A stretch of DNA of 64,000 nucleotides from Paenibacillus hamazuiensis. Its GTDB lineage: Bacteria; Bacillota; Bacilli; Paenibacillales; NBRC-103111. This document shows, one piece after another, positions 1 to 8,650 of this stretch. The translations under genes and the position numbers were made by a program. How positions within the stretch are numbered: the first letter of the stretch is position 1; the number at the start of each line of letters is the position of its first letter. The notes below the pieces were generated by a model. It was not told the DNA's origin and did no database searches. It saw only the letters and a program-made list of their open reading frames with translations. The stretch covers positions 6,073,001 through 6,137,000 of the forward strand of contig NZ_JALRMO010000001.1 in the NCBI RefSeq assembly GCF_023276405.1, in the 5' to 3' direction.

Positions 1-1473
1 GCGTTCCCTGGAAAGAAAAACAAAATTGTTCACGGTTTTCGGCGCCGTTTCGGCAAATAATTCGATGGTGAAATCGCCTTTATTCGTATGTACTTTGGCC
101 TGATATTTTTTTGCCGTATCGATGGCCATTTCCGGCGGGCTTTTATACGTTTTTCCGCTAGCTGCGCTTGGTTGAGGTTGGGTTTGAGCTGCGGGTTTTT
201 CCTTATTTTTGCCGGTTATATGCTCCACATAATTGATCTTGCCGACGATTTGGCTGAGCGCAATCGGCCCCATGTCCGGCGAACGGCTGTCCGAGCTGTT
301 GTTATAATTGTCCCCGATGACAAACACTTGCTTGTCATTCAATTTAACGTCCGCTTGACTCCGCGTATTCCCTGGAAAAAACATGGAGGAATCACGTTTT
401 CCGTTTACAAACAGCTTCTCCTGATCAATGCGGATCGTCTCTCCGGGAAGCCCTGCCACCCGCCTCATATACATGTTCCCGTTTTGGCCCTTAAAAATAA
501 TCAGATCGTTCCTGGAAACGGGGGTCGTCTGATAGTAATTTTTGTCCACCCAGACGCGTTCCTTATCTGCGATGGTCGGTTCCATGGAAGAGCCTTCTGC
601 GATATAACGTGCGTATCGCTGCTGCTTGGGGAGATCCTTTGCGGTTTCCAGGATCTCGAGGATCTGCTTTATTGTCGGAGCATCCTCGGGGGTGGCCAGC
701 TTGAGCAGCACTTGAATATAATCGGCAATCGTGGATCCGTTTTTTTGCTTTTTTAGCGGATCCGCTCCATACTGAATCAGTAATTTCACGATCTCCGGCT
801 GCTTGCTGAATGCAGCGATACCCAGGCTTTGGTATTTCCCTTCAGGGTCTGTAGGTTTCGTCATATCCGGTATCGCGCCATTTTCCAGCAGAAGCTTGAC
901 CATTTCGGTATTTTTAGAAAGCACAGCAGCATCCATAGTGGAGATACCGTTATCTTTGTATATAAAATTGGGGCCGCCCCCCTGATCAAACCCGTATTTT
1001 ACTTTATCCATGTTACCCAACAATGCTCCGAGGAACACATAATAACTTTTATCGGTAATAATATGGATTTCTTTGTTGTTAGGCTCCCATTCGACATCTC
1101 CCTCGGAAAACTCCGCTAAAGACCGGATCGGAACAAACGTCGAGCCGTTCACCATCCGGGGAGCCGCGGCAAGCTCGACCGGCTCGCCATTGATGTAAGC
1201 CTCAGCTCTGTTCAACTGCAGCTGTACTTTCTTATTCGGAGCCGTTCCGGTGATGGACAGACTCCCCTCGTCCCATTGAACCGCAAAGCCAAGCGCTTCG
1301 AAGGAAGGCCTGAACTGTACGAACGTATTGCCCTCTTCTATTATCGGTGATTGATCGTAAATCACCTTGCTGCCGTTGACAAACACACTGACCTGCTCCT
1401 CCGCATGAGCAGCGGGGATTACAAAAAGACTGCATAAAGCAAGCAACAAACTGAGCTTCCAAAAACGCAACAT
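1..1473 (-). CDS. Secreted multidomain protein: copper-amine-oxidase-type stalk, ankyrin repeats, signal-peptidase-like domain, cyclophilin (partial)
   Basis: The frame runs open from an ATG at 1473, preceded by GAGGTG, to the window edge, giving 491 residues with the 3' end missing. Residues 1-24 form a signal peptide (hydrophobic core, AHA-E cleavage). Residues 25-140 resemble the copper amine oxidase N-terminal stalk domain (FVPIRSLAE). Residues 165-245 hold ankyrin repeats (EMVKLLLENGA, EIVKLLIQYGADP). Residues 285-415 match signal peptidase I (S26): GSSMEPT with Ser296 and GDNYNNSSDSRSPD. The expected catalytic Lys, as in YVKRIIGLPGD of B. subtilis SipS, is Arg337 (YMRRVAGLPGE). From about residue 455 a cyclophilin peptidyl-prolyl isomerase begins (AKVHTNKGDFTIELF, APKTVNNFVFL). 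The protein is probably exported and cell-wall or membrane associated. The fusion and the Lys-to-Arg change leave its peptidase activity doubtful. Its partners are unknown. Confidence 0.85.
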   Translation of the reverse strand, partial: MLRFWKLSLLLALCSLFVIPAAHAEEQVSVFVNGSKVIYDQSPIIEEGNTFVQFRPSFEALGFAVQWDEGSLSITGTAPNKKVQLQLNRAEAYINGEPVELAAAPRMVNGSTFVPIRSLAEFSEGDVEWEPNNKEIHIITDKSYYVFLGALLGNMDKVKYGFDQGGGPNFIYKDNGISTMDAAVLSKNTEMVKLLLENGAIPDMTKPTDPEGKYQSLGIAAFSKQPEIVKLLIQYGADPLKKQKNGSTIADYIQVLLKLATPEDAPTIKQILEILETAKDLPKQQRYARYIAEGSSMEPTIADKERVWVDKNYYQTTPVSRNDLIIFKGQNGNMYMRRVAGLPGETIRIDQEKLFVNGKRDSSMFFPGNTRSQADVKLNDKQVFVIGDNYNNSSDSRSPDMGPIALSQIVGKINYVEHITGKNKEKPAAQTQPQPSAASGKTYKSPPEMAIDTAKKYQAKVHTNKGDFTIELFAETAPKTVNNFVFLSRER

Positions 1474-1613
1474 CTTCAGCACCTCGATCGTTTCCCTACG
1501 CCAGGGGAATCCCCACCCGGGTAATAGATTAGTATGGTAGACATAATCTTCCTACGAGATTTTACCATGAAAATCGGGGGGTGTGGTGAGGTGGCGTAAA
1601 ATTTATTTTACAC

Positions 1614-1657
1614 AAAAAAAGACCGGGCAGCCGCGCAGATCGCGAGCGGTCCCGGCC
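1614..1657 (-). terminator. Rho-independent terminator after GH88 gene
   Basis: Read on the minus strand, a GC-rich imperfect hairpin (GGCCGGGACCGC pairing with GCGGCTGCCCGGTC) is followed by seven T. It lies about 35 bases past the stop of the GH88 gene and would end the GH2-GH88 transcript. Confidence 0.8.
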
Positions 1658-1692
1658 TTCTCGGGTACGCTTCTCCTTTCAGCGGAGAAGCG

Positions 1693-2838
1693 TCAAAAAA
1701 TTTTGCGCTGCCAGCCCATGAGCTTGGCGATCGCTTCGACGTAATAGTAGTCTCCGTATATCAGCGAGACATTGATGTTCTGACCGGCCGGCTTGTTGCC
1801 GGTCCCCTCCAGCAGGATCGCCTCGTGTTCGGGGCGATCCCACGTGCCGTAATGCTGCGTCAGAGACAGCAGCATCTTCTCCGCGGCCGCGCGGTACATG
1901 CGGCCCTCCGCTTCGGGCAGCGCCGCGGCGATCTCGAGCAGCCCCGAAGCGGCGCAGGACGCCGCGGACGTGTCGCGCGGCTCGCCCGCGAGGTCGCCGC
2001 CGTTCGCGCGGAAGTCCCAGTGCGCGACGTAGTCGTCCGGCAGGCACGCCAGGAAGTAATGCGCGACGCGGCGCGCAGCCTGCAGATAGCGGATGTCGCC
2101 GGTGTAGCGGTACGTGTTCGCCATGCCGTGCAGCGCCCACGCCTGACCGCGGCTCCATGACGAGTCCGGAGCGGCCCCCTGCCCGCCGAGCGAATGCAGA
2201 CATTCGCCGGTTTCCGGGTCAAAGACGACGATGTGGTTCACGGAGCCGTCCTCGCGGATGAAATGGCGCAGCACTGTGTCGGCATGCCGCTTCGCGACAT
2301 GCTTGAACCGCGGATCGCCGATTTCCTCGGCCGCCCAGAACAGGATGGACAGGTTCATCGACGAGTCGACGATCGCCCAGCCGGTTTTGTCTTGATTCCA
2401 CGCGCGCAGGAAGTTGCCCTCGACGTTGAAACGGCCGGCCAGGAAATTTGCCGCCTGCAGCCCGCGGCGTAGACCATCCTTGTCGCCGGTGATTTTATGT
2501 TTGATCACCGCAGTCGGCAGGAATTGGAAGCCGACGTCGTGGTGGAACCGGTTGTCGCGCAGCGTCGCCTGTTCGATCGTCGCATCCCAATCCCACGCCG
2601 CATCTCGATAATGCGCCTTGCCGGTCATGTCGTGCATGATCCACAAAATGCCCGGCCAAAACGCCGACGTCCACCAATCGGGGATCGTGCTGTCATAGAT
2701 GCCGTCTTCGCCTGCGACATGCGGAATTTTCCCTTGAAGCTGGCCGATCATTCGGTCGACCTTCGTCTGCAATGCTTCCCAAACCTCCGGCAAAATATCG
2801 GACAACTGCGCGGCTTGAAGCCATTTTTCCTGAACCAT
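1693..2838 (-). CDS. GH88 family unsaturated glucuronyl hydrolase
   Basis: This 381-residue protein matches glycoside hydrolase family 88, which hydrates the 4,5-double bond of unsaturated glucuronyl residues left at oligosaccharide ends by polysaccharide lyases. The expected motifs are present: DWWTSAFWPG (residues 54-63), HHDVGFQF with Asp101, and IVDSSMNL with Asp158. The two Asp correspond to the Asp88/Asp149 pair of the Bacillus enzyme. No signal peptide is visible, so it is cytoplasmic and works on imported oligosaccharides. It lies 25 bases downstream of the GH2 gene, which implies one operon, and a terminator follows. The substrate may be a glucuronate- or galacturonate-containing glycan; GH88 versus GH105 specificity cannot be settled by eye. 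Confidence 0.9.
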   Translation of the reverse strand: MVQEKWLQAAQLSDILPEVWEALQTKVDRMIGQLQGKIPHVAGEDGIYDSTIPDWWTSAFWPGILWIMHDMTGKAHYRDAAWDWDATIEQATLRDNRFHHDVGFQFLPTAVIKHKITGDKDGLRRGLQAANFLAGRFNVEGNFLRAWNQDKTGWAIVDSSMNLSILFWAAEEIGDPRFKHVAKRHADTVLRHFIREDGSVNHIVVFDPETGECLHSLGGQGAAPDSSWSRGQAWALHGMANTYRYTGDIRYLQAARRVAHYFLACLPDDYVAHWDFRANGGDLAGEPRDTSAASCAASGLLEIAAALPEAEGRMYRAAAEKMLLSLTQHYGTWDRPEHEAILLEGTGNKPAGQNINVSLIYGDYYYVEAIAKLMGWQRKIF

Positions 2839-2863
2839 GGGCGTGATCTCTCCTTTAACGGGA

Positions 2864-5251
2864 TTAATGATTAACCGGAATAAATACCGTCTTCATGCCT
2901 TCGGAAGCGACGCTGACCACCGAGCTGCCGCCGCGGGGATCGACATAGATGCCCGCTTTGCCGTTCGCCAGCTCGATGACGCGCGAGCCGCGGACGGTGC
3001 CAAGGTTGTCCAGCAGCTTGCCGTCACCGGTGAGTCCGAAGCGGACAAAGCTGCGCGCATCCGGGCAAAATACGCCATTCGCATCGTATACCTTCGCTTC
3101 GACCCATACGCGGCCATCCTGCTGCGGCGTGGAGCTGAGCTTCAGCTGCGCCGGCTCGCCCCAGCTTTCCGTCTGGTAGACGAAGCGGACTTCGTCTTCC
3201 ACCCGGACGCCGTCTTTTTCCGCCACGACGCGGATATGGTTCTCGCCGGACACGAGCTGCACATCCCACCTGAGGCCTGCAGCCGGGAAATTTTGCGAGT
3301 CGCGCTGCCTGACGCCGGCGCTCACGCCGTTTACGAACAGCTCGGCCTGCGGGCAGTTGGAGTAAACCAGGACCCGCTTTTTCTCGTCCGGCTGCCCCCA
3401 GCGAACCGCCCACGTGTGCCCGTAGATGCGTGCCATCGGCTTCTCGGTCCAGTACGATTGGTAGACGTAATACGCTTCTTTTTTCGTAAAATCGCGCTCG
3501 ATGATGCCCTTCATGTTGAGATACGGAATCGGCGAATCCGGCCGTACCGGCGTCGCGAAATCTTTAAACGCCCATTGCGCCGTGCCGGTCAGCCAATCCA
3601 TGTTTTCCTGACATTTCAAATACCAGTCGATCATCTCGCAAAAATACGTCTCCGACCAGTCTCCGTCCTTCGACACGCGCGGCGTGCCGCCGGTGAGCAG
3701 GTAGTCGCCGTCCCGCTCGTCCGCGCCTTGCCCCTTCGGGATAAACTCGAAGCCGGTGAACGTCTTCTCCACGTGGCGCGTAGCAAGGTTGTCCGCCCCC
3801 CACTCCATATGGAAGAAGGAATGGACGTTTTCGAACGCTTCGCGGCTGTATTTTTCATATTCGGTGTACACGCCGCGGTACCAGCCCGCCCAAATCGACG
3901 GAGAATACACATCGATGATGTCCTTGCAAAACTCGCAGCGGCGAATCGACGTGCGGCGGCTCGGGTCGAGCCGGTGCGACATGTCGTGCAGCTCCTTCAT
4001 GAACGCGCGGATCTGGTCGATTTCGAAGTAGTCGAAGTCGCATTCCCAGTCGTTTTCGTTGCCAAGGCCCCACAGGATCACCGAAGGGTGGTTGTAGTGC
4101 TGCTCGATCATCGCTTCCAGCATGTCGCGGCACTGCTGCTTGTACTGCTCCCCGCCGAGACCCCCGCGGCACCATGGGATTTCCTCCCATACGAGAATGC
4201 CGAGCTCGTCGCACAGGTCCAAAATGATACGCGACTGCTGGTAATGGCCGAGGCGGATAAAATTCACGCCCATGTCCTTGATGATCTGCATCTCGGTGCG
4301 CATCATGTCCTCGGTCATCGCCGGGCCGACGCCGGCATGATCCTCGTGCCGGTGCGTGCCGCGCAGCAGCAAACGCTCGCCGTTCAGCTTGAACGGCCCG
4401 TTCGTGACGAATTCAAAGAAACGGACGCCGAAGCGCTCGGTCTGCTCCGTCTCGCCGTACGGGCTGACGAGGCGCACCGTGCAGCTGTACAGCTGCGGGT
4501 TCACCGTCGACCACAGCTCAGGAGAAGCGATATCGTGTACCGCGATCTCCTTAAAACCGTTCCATGCCATCAGCTTCGTTTCGTACGTGCCGATAGCCGA
4601 GCCGTCCGGCGCATTCAGCGTCACCGACAGCGTTACATGATCGAGATATGCGTTCGGATTGTACAGCTTCGCCTTCACCTTCACGGTGCAGGCCGTCTTG
4701 TCTGCGACGATCGTTTCCACATGAACGCGCTCCAGCGATACCGCCGGCACATATACGAGGTTCAAATAGCGATACACGCCGCCGTACAGGTTAAAATCGC
4801 TCGCATCCGACGGAATCGTCTCCAGCTCGCGGCTGTTGTCGCTTTGGATCGCAACCGGTATAAGGCCATGATAGCGCTCGATGCCGCGCGCCTCCTCGGC
4901 CGCTTCCGTGATGTCCACGGCGAACTCGTCGTAGCCGCCGAGATGAGAGCCGACCTTGCGCCTGTAAACGTACACATCGGTACGCTGACCCGCTCCCTCG
5001 AAGTGCAGCAGCGTCCGCCCGCCCGGATACGGGTTGTTCACGGCCAGCTTCGTCCGATACCACGCCGGTCCCTGATAATATTTGCCATCCGGCTCCAGCA
5101 CGTCCAGCGCATTGTATGTGTGCGGCAGCGTCACTTCATGCCACGGCACATTGTAATGATTTTGCAGCTTGTCCTGACGCCATACTTCCCAAGGTCCGCC
5201 CAAGCTGCCCTTGTAATGCTCCCATCCTTCGTTCAAACGCTGTTTGATCAC
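2864..5251 (-). CDS. Glycoside hydrolase family 2 protein (beta-galactosidase/beta-glucuronidase type)
   Basis: This 795-residue protein has the GH2 architecture: an N-terminal jelly-roll sugar-binding domain (to about residue 180), an immunoglobulin-like domain (180-280), a TIM-barrel catalytic domain (280-600) and C-terminal beta domains with an additional module. The acid/base is Glu399 in WGLGNENDW and the nucleophile is Glu483 in FHMEWGAD. The start is GTG at 5251, chosen because AAGGGG lies about 10 bases upstream. There is no signal peptide, so it is cytoplasmic. It is the first gene of a GH2-GH88 operon divergent from the AraC regulator, which suggests it removes a neutral sugar from oligosaccharides that GH88 then processes. 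Whether it releases galactose, glucuronate or another sugar is not decidable here. Confidence 0.9.
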   Translation of the reverse strand: MIKQRLNEGWEHYKGSLGGPWEVWRQDKLQNHYNVPWHEVTLPHTYNALDVLEPDGKYYQGPAWYRTKLAVNNPYPGGRTLLHFEGAGQRTDVYVYRRKVGSHLGGYDEFAVDITEAAEEARGIERYHGLIPVAIQSDNSRELETIPSDASDFNLYGGVYRYLNLVYVPAVSLERVHVETIVADKTACTVKVKAKLYNPNAYLDHVTLSVTLNAPDGSAIGTYETKLMAWNGFKEIAVHDIASPELWSTVNPQLYSCTVRLVSPYGETEQTERFGVRFFEFVTNGPFKLNGERLLLRGTHRHEDHAGVGPAMTEDMMRTEMQIIKDMGVNFIRLGHYQQSRIILDLCDELGILVWEEIPWCRGGLGGEQYKQQCRDMLEAMIEQHYNHPSVILWGLGNENDWECDFDYFEIDQIRAFMKELHDMSHRLDPSRRTSIRRCEFCKDIIDVYSPSIWAGWYRGVYTEYEKYSREAFENVHSFFHMEWGADNLATRHVEKTFTGFEFIPKGQGADERDGDYLLTGGTPRVSKDGDWSETYFCEMIDWYLKCQENMDWLTGTAQWAFKDFATPVRPDSPIPYLNMKGIIERDFTKKEAYYVYQSYWTEKPMARIYGHTWAVRWGQPDEKKRVLVYSNCPQAELFVNGVSAGVRQRDSQNFPAAGLRWDVQLVSGENHIRVVAEKDGVRVEDEVRFVYQTESWGEPAQLKLSSTPQQDGRVWVEAKVYDANGVFCPDARSFVRFGLTGDGKLLDNLGTVRGSRVIELANGKAGIYVDPRGGSSVVSVASEGMKTVFIPVNH

Positions 5252-5392
5252 GTTGTTCCATCCCCTTGTGCTTACTGTCCGATCTCCCTCTACTATAGAA
5301 AAAAAAACCCCGTAAAAGTATGGCGCTGTTATGATAAAATGTTGTTATATTACGGTCCGTCAGACGTTCCGCTCTGGAAGGAATCATGAACC

Positions 5393-6265
5393 ATGAAAAT
5401 AATGAACTACATGAACCTAAACCGCCATCCGTTCCGGTTTTCCTTTCAATACGACCGTTCGAAGGAGTTTGCGGAAGTATATCACGCCCACCAGGGCATG
5501 GAGCTGCTCTATGTGCATGAAGGATGCGGGCGCGTCATCGTGGAGCAACAATTTTTCGATCTGCGTCCCGGCTCGCTCGTCTGCTTCCGCCCGTTCCAGC
5601 TGCACCGCATTCAGATGGATATCACCCCCGATCAGCCGTACGTGCGTTCGCTGTTCGTGTTCGAGCCGTCCGCGCTTGAGCCGTATTTGGCGCCGTTTCC
5701 GTCGCTGCTCGATTTTTTCCGGCGGCTTGGCAAGGATCCTCTGCTCCCCCAGGTGCTGCCCGGGCTTCCGCAAGAGGAGATCGCTTCGCTGTTTCGCGTT
5801 CACCGCGCGCTCATCGAGCAAGCTCCGCAGGACGAGCTGCCGGAGGAGCAGGCGATGTTTCTCGCCGCGCTGCTGCACCGGGTCAAAAATCGCTGGCTCG
5901 CCGGCGCCGCCCTTGCCCCTCATGCGCCGGCCAAGCCGTCCACGACGGCAGAGGCGATGATGCAGTGGCTGGAGGAGCACTACATGGAGCCGTTCGAGCT
6001 GGCGGTGCTGGCCAAAGCGGTCCACCTGTCGCCGAGCCATGTATCGGCGCTGTTCCGCCAGGCGGTCGGCAGCAGCATTACCGAATACATCACGGCCCGG
6101 CGCATCCGCCAAGCCTGTGTGCTGCTGAAGACGACCGATCATTCGGTGCAGGCGATCGGGCAGGCGGTGGGCCTCGGCAACGTCTCGTATTTTTGCCAGC
6201 TGTTCAAACGCAACGTCGGCATGAGCCCCCATCAGTTCCGCCGTTCCATGCATCCCCGCAGATAG
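5393..6265 (+). CDS. AraC family transcriptional regulator with cupin sensor domain
   Basis: This is a 290-residue protein. Residues about 15-110 form a cupin-like sugar-sensing domain (HAHQGMELLYVHEG, RPGSLVCFRPFQLHRI). Residues about 190-288 carry two AraC helix-turn-helix motifs (LAVLAKAVHLSPSHVSALFRQ and VQAIGQAVGLGNVSYFCQLF) ending in GMSPHQFRR. The ATG at 5393 has GGAAGGA 10 bases upstream. It is divergent from the GH2-GH88 operon with about 140 bases between the starts. By analogy with other AraC/GH pairs it probably activates that operon in response to an oligosaccharide; this is inferred from position. Confidence 0.9.
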   Translation: MKIMNYMNLNRHPFRFSFQYDRSKEFAEVYHAHQGMELLYVHEGCGRVIVEQQFFDLRPGSLVCFRPFQLHRIQMDITPDQPYVRSLFVFEPSALEPYLAPFPSLLDFFRRLGKDPLLPQVLPGLPQEEIASLFRVHRALIEQAPQDELPEEQAMFLAALLHRVKNRWLAGAALAPHAPAKPSTTAEAMMQWLEEHYMEPFELAVLAKAVHLSPSHVSALFRQAVGSSITEYITARRIRQACVLLKTTDHSVQAIGQAVGLGNVSYFCQLFKRNVGMSPHQFRRSMHPRR

Positions 6266-6268
6266 CGA

Positions 6269-6315
6269 AACAGCGGCAGTCATGGACTTTATTTTCGTCC
6301 ATGCTTGCCGCTGTT
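6269..6315 (+). terminator. Hairpin between convergent araC-type gene and hprK
   Basis: AACAGCGGCA at 6269-6278 pairs with TGCCGCTGTT at 6306-6315, with an inner CATGGAC/GTCCATG stem. It sits immediately after the AraC stop and before the end of the convergent hprK. The T-run is short on both strands, so terminator function is likely but not certain. Confidence 0.5.
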
Positions 6316-6389
6316 TCGGATGTTGAGGAACCCGGGCCTCTCGCCGACATGAATGTTATAGCCGTAATCGCAATGGAATGTCGGCTCTG

Positions 6390-7295
6390 TCACTGTTGCT
6401 CCAACCGTTTCATAAACTCGTCGGCCGCGCTGTACCCCTGCATGCGCAAATACCAGCTGTTCGCCGCCGCTTCCACGAGTCCGGCCACATCCCGGCCCGG
6501 CTGCAGCTGGATCTCGATATGCGGGACGCGGACATCGAGGTACTCCGTAAATTTGGGTTCCAGCTCAAGCTCGTTGTTTAAGGCATGCTCCTGCCACTGC
6601 GACAATTCGATATCAAGCACGATCCTTGTCTCTTCCTGAAACGCGCGCCGGCCGTACAGCCGGGAAACGTTGATCAGTCCGATGCTGCGCAGCGCCAAAA
6701 ACTCTTTGTTCACTTCGTTATGGGTGCCCAAAATCGTCTCGGGGCTGATTTTTTTCAGAACAACCATGTCGTCGGCGACAAGCCGGTGTCCTCTCCGGAT
6801 CAGCGTGTGCGCCGTTTCGCTTTTGCCAACGCCGGATTTGCCGCGCAGCAGCACTCCGATTCCCGACACGTTGACGCATACCCCGTGAATGGCGATCTCC
6901 GGCGCAAGCGCCTTCGTCATGTAGGTGTCGGCCAATTCCATAAATTTATAAGTCGGCTGCGGCGTACGCAATAAAGGTATGTTTTCCTCCTCGCAGTATT
7001 TCGTTAAATATTTTAAGCCCTCCTGGCTGCGGGTCACGACAAAACAAGGCGGACGATATTTCACGACGTTTCCGATCCGGTCGTTGCGTTCCTCTTCCGT
7101 CAGTTTATGCAAATAGGTGATTTCTTTGCGTCCCAGCACCTGGACATGATCATGCGAGAAAAAATCGAAATAACCGGCGAACTCCAGACCCGGCCGATGT
7201 GCTTTCGGCTTGGATATCGTTCGGGCCGTATCCCCTTGCACCAGAGTTTCCAGCGAAAACCGGTCTATCAAATCTTGAACCTTCAAGGATTTCAT
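6390..7295 (-). CDS. hprK: HPr kinase/phosphorylase
   Basis: This bifunctional enzyme phosphorylates and dephosphorylates Ser46 of HPr and so controls catabolite repression. About 301 residues are expected for the family and match here. Visible motifs are IHGVCVNVSGIGVLL with the conserved His137, the Walker A GKSGVGKSE at 152-160, LVADDMV, and the HprK signature QPGRDVAGLVEAAANSW near residues 260-277. Two ATGs are in frame (7301 and 7295). AAAGGGGAA sits directly against the first and about 7 bases from the second, so 7295 is preferred. In many Firmicutes hprK is beside lgt; here it stands alone, transcribed towards the AraC-type gene, which fits control of sugar genes but proves nothing. 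Confidence 0.92.
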   Translation of the reverse strand: MKSLKVQDLIDRFSLETLVQGDTARTISKPKAHRPGLEFAGYFDFFSHDHVQVLGRKEITYLHKLTEEERNDRIGNVVKYRPPCFVVTRSQEGLKYLTKYCEEENIPLLRTPQPTYKFMELADTYMTKALAPEIAIHGVCVNVSGIGVLLRGKSGVGKSETAHTLIRRGHRLVADDMVVLKKISPETILGTHNEVNKEFLALRSIGLINVSRLYGRRAFQEETRIVLDIELSQWQEHALNNELELEPKFTEYLDVRVPHIEIQLQPGRDVAGLVEAAANSWYLRMQGYSAADEFMKRLEQQ

Positions 7296-7393
7296 CTGCA
7301 TTTCCCCTTTCCACTTAGGTTTATACGCGCTCGCGCCTCAAACGTTTTCATTTTTTTTAAACGCTCGTTATCATTAGATACCAAAAAATGCAG

Positions 7394-7445
7394 TTTACAT
7401 GACACCATTTGGTGTCCTATAATCAAAACGACACCAAATGGTGTC
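7394..7445 (+). promoter_or_regulatory. Strong promoter overlapped by two identical-arm palindromic operators
   Basis: TTTACA at 7394-7399 and a perfect TATAAT at 7418-7423 are 18 bases apart on the plus strand. One 16-bp palindrome, GACACCATTTGGTGTC (7401-7416), fills the spacer. A second, GACACCAAATGGTGTC (7430-7445), covers the expected transcription start. This is the layout of a tightly repressed promoter bound by a dimeric repressor at two sites. No convincing gene follows on the plus strand within 800 bases, so its original target may have been deleted. The repressor family is not identified. Confidence 0.75.
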
Positions 7446-7459
7446 AAATTGTTCATTGA

Positions 7460-7546
7460 GATTCTCAAAATACCCAAGTGCTCGAAGGCGCCAGGTACGG
7501 CTGGGGGAACTGGTTCGGCAAGTTTGAAAAGGCGTTGGAACAATAA
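7460..7546 (+). pseudogene. Possible C-terminal remnant of a lost gene
   Basis: An open stretch without a start codon reads DSQNTQVLEGARYGWGN followed by WFGKFEKALEQ and a TAA at 7544-7546. Its composition looks like the tail of a real protein rather than random sequence. It lies just downstream of the orphan double-operator promoter and just before a hairpin with a T-run, as if the body of a regulated gene had been deleted and its last 28 codons left. The family is not recognised and the call is tentative. Confidence 0.3.
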
Positions 7547-7586
7547 CCGCGTTTGTTACTTGACCATCTCCTCCCCAAAATCCCAC

Positions 7587-7610
7587 CCCTACAATTGTTG
7601 GTAGGGTTTT
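7587..7610 (+). terminator. Small terminator-like hairpin
   Basis: CCCTAC (7587-7592) pairs with GTAGGG (7601-7606) across an 8-base loop and is followed by TTTT. It would end transcription from the orphan promoter at 7394. The stem is short. Confidence 0.4.
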
Positions 7611-7637
7611 ACTTTGCTGCGTTTCGTATGATCCATT

Positions 7638-7691
7638 CAAAACGGGCGGGCCCCCGCTTCCGCGCTCAAGGCGAATCGGAGGCCCGCCCGC
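7638..7691 (-). terminator. Terminator overlapping the 3' end of the shikimate-kinase-like gene
   Basis: On the minus strand CGGGCGGGCC pairs with GGCCCGCCCG and is followed by TTTTG. The left arm lies within the last codons and stop region of the gene at 7666-8181. Confidence 0.65.
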
Positions 7692-8181
7692 CTATTTTCC
7701 CTATAATCTCACTAACACATTGTTCTATATCCTTATTCGAGCAATCCAGAGTCATATCGCTATACTTCATGTATAGAGGAACTCTTTCCTCGTAAACGTC
7801 CTTTAGGCTGTTTCCTTTCCTCATTACAATGCCTCTGGTCGTTATGTTTGTTAGTCTCCTTGTAATTTCTTCATATGGGACGTGCAAATAAATAACCTGT
7901 CCACCCTGCTTAAGGGCATTCATGGCTTTTTCTGAATATACAACGCTTCCGCCGGTCGATATAACGGAATTTTTCAGCCGCTGCCCGGACACGATGTTTT
8001 CTTCGACATTCATGAATTTTTCGATGCCATCGCTATCTATTATTTCTTGCAGCAATCTGCCCTCCTGTTGTTGTATAACAATATCCGTATCCACGTAATC
8101 CATTCCTAAAGCTTTTGCCAGCAGTACACCCAAAGTGCTTTTACCGGCTCCGGACATACCAATAAGGACTATATTCGTCAT
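7666..8181 (-). CDS. Shikimate kinase-like P-loop kinase
   Basis: This 171-residue protein has the AroK fold pattern: Walker A GMSGAGKST (residues 8-16), the DTD motif (VDTDIVI), an F-x(4)-EEN segment, STGGSVV in place of the canonical STGGG, and a lid-region TRGIVM. The Arg of the usual FR-x-x-E shikimate-binding motif is absent (FMNVEEN), so the substrate may not be shikimate. The ATG at 8181 is preceded by AGAGAGGAAG. No aro genes are nearby; it stands alone between an orphan promoter and decayed genes. A small-molecule kinase of unknown substrate is a fair reading. Confidence 0.75.
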   Translation of the reverse strand: MTNIVLIGMSGAGKSTLGVLLAKALGMDYVDTDIVIQQQEGRLLQEIIDSDGIEKFMNVEENIVSGQRLKNSVISTGGSVVYSEKAMNALKQGGQVIYLHVPYEEITRRLTNITTRGIVMRKGNSLKDVYEERVPLYMKYSDMTLDCSNKDIEQCVSEIIGKIGGRASDSP

Positions 8182-8260
8182 CTTCTTCCTCTCTTTCTGT
8201 ATAAAAACGGATCATTCAACCATAATAAAACAGCCTGGTTATTTCAAACGTATAAAGGGA

Positions 8261-8650
8261 GTGACGCTGGTCATATCTGTGCAACCGCAGGTGGGCGAAG
8301 AGAAGGATTCGGCTTGCCTGAGTCCCAAAATGGTGCAGCTGAAAGCCGATATGCAGAAGGCTTGGATCGACCATACGATATGGACGAGAAGTTATATTGT
8401 CAGCGCCATATCCAATCGTCAAGATCAGAAGGACGTATTGGATCGGCTTTTGCAGAACCAGCAGGACATCGGCAATGTGATCAAACCTTATTATGGGGAA
8501 GCCGCCCGCAATAAGCTGGCAGATATTCTGAGAGAGCATATTTTGATCGCAGGGAAAATTGTAGCGGCTGCCAAAGCGGGCAATCAGGCCGATGTTAGAA
8601 AGTTACAGGCGGAACACACCGTTCTGTACCATCCTACGTCAATAAGATAA
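8261..8650 (+). pseudogene. 3'-truncated gene of a conserved Bacillales family (WTRSYIVS protein)
   Basis: The readable protein has MVQLKADMQKAWIDH, TIWTRSYIVSA, LLQNQQDIGN, IKPYYGEAARNKLADILREH and AAKAGNQADVRKLQAE. From memory this resembles a widespread Bacillales family of about 145-150 residues and unknown role, sometimes mislabelled glycosyltransferase. After LQAE (about 8610) the sequence changes abruptly to an unrelated tail and stops, so the last 30 or so residues are missing. The true start is uncertain (GTG at 8261 or a later codon). The break coincides with the broken end of the minus-strand fragment at 8584-8757, which marks a deletion junction. Confidence 0.55.

Noticed and set aside
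2837-5389. 850-codon plus-strand open frame opposite the GH2 gene
   Set aside because: It is antisense to a GH2 enzyme with all catalytic motifs. GC-rich third positions produce long mirror frames. The translation is Arg/His/Val-rich with no family features.
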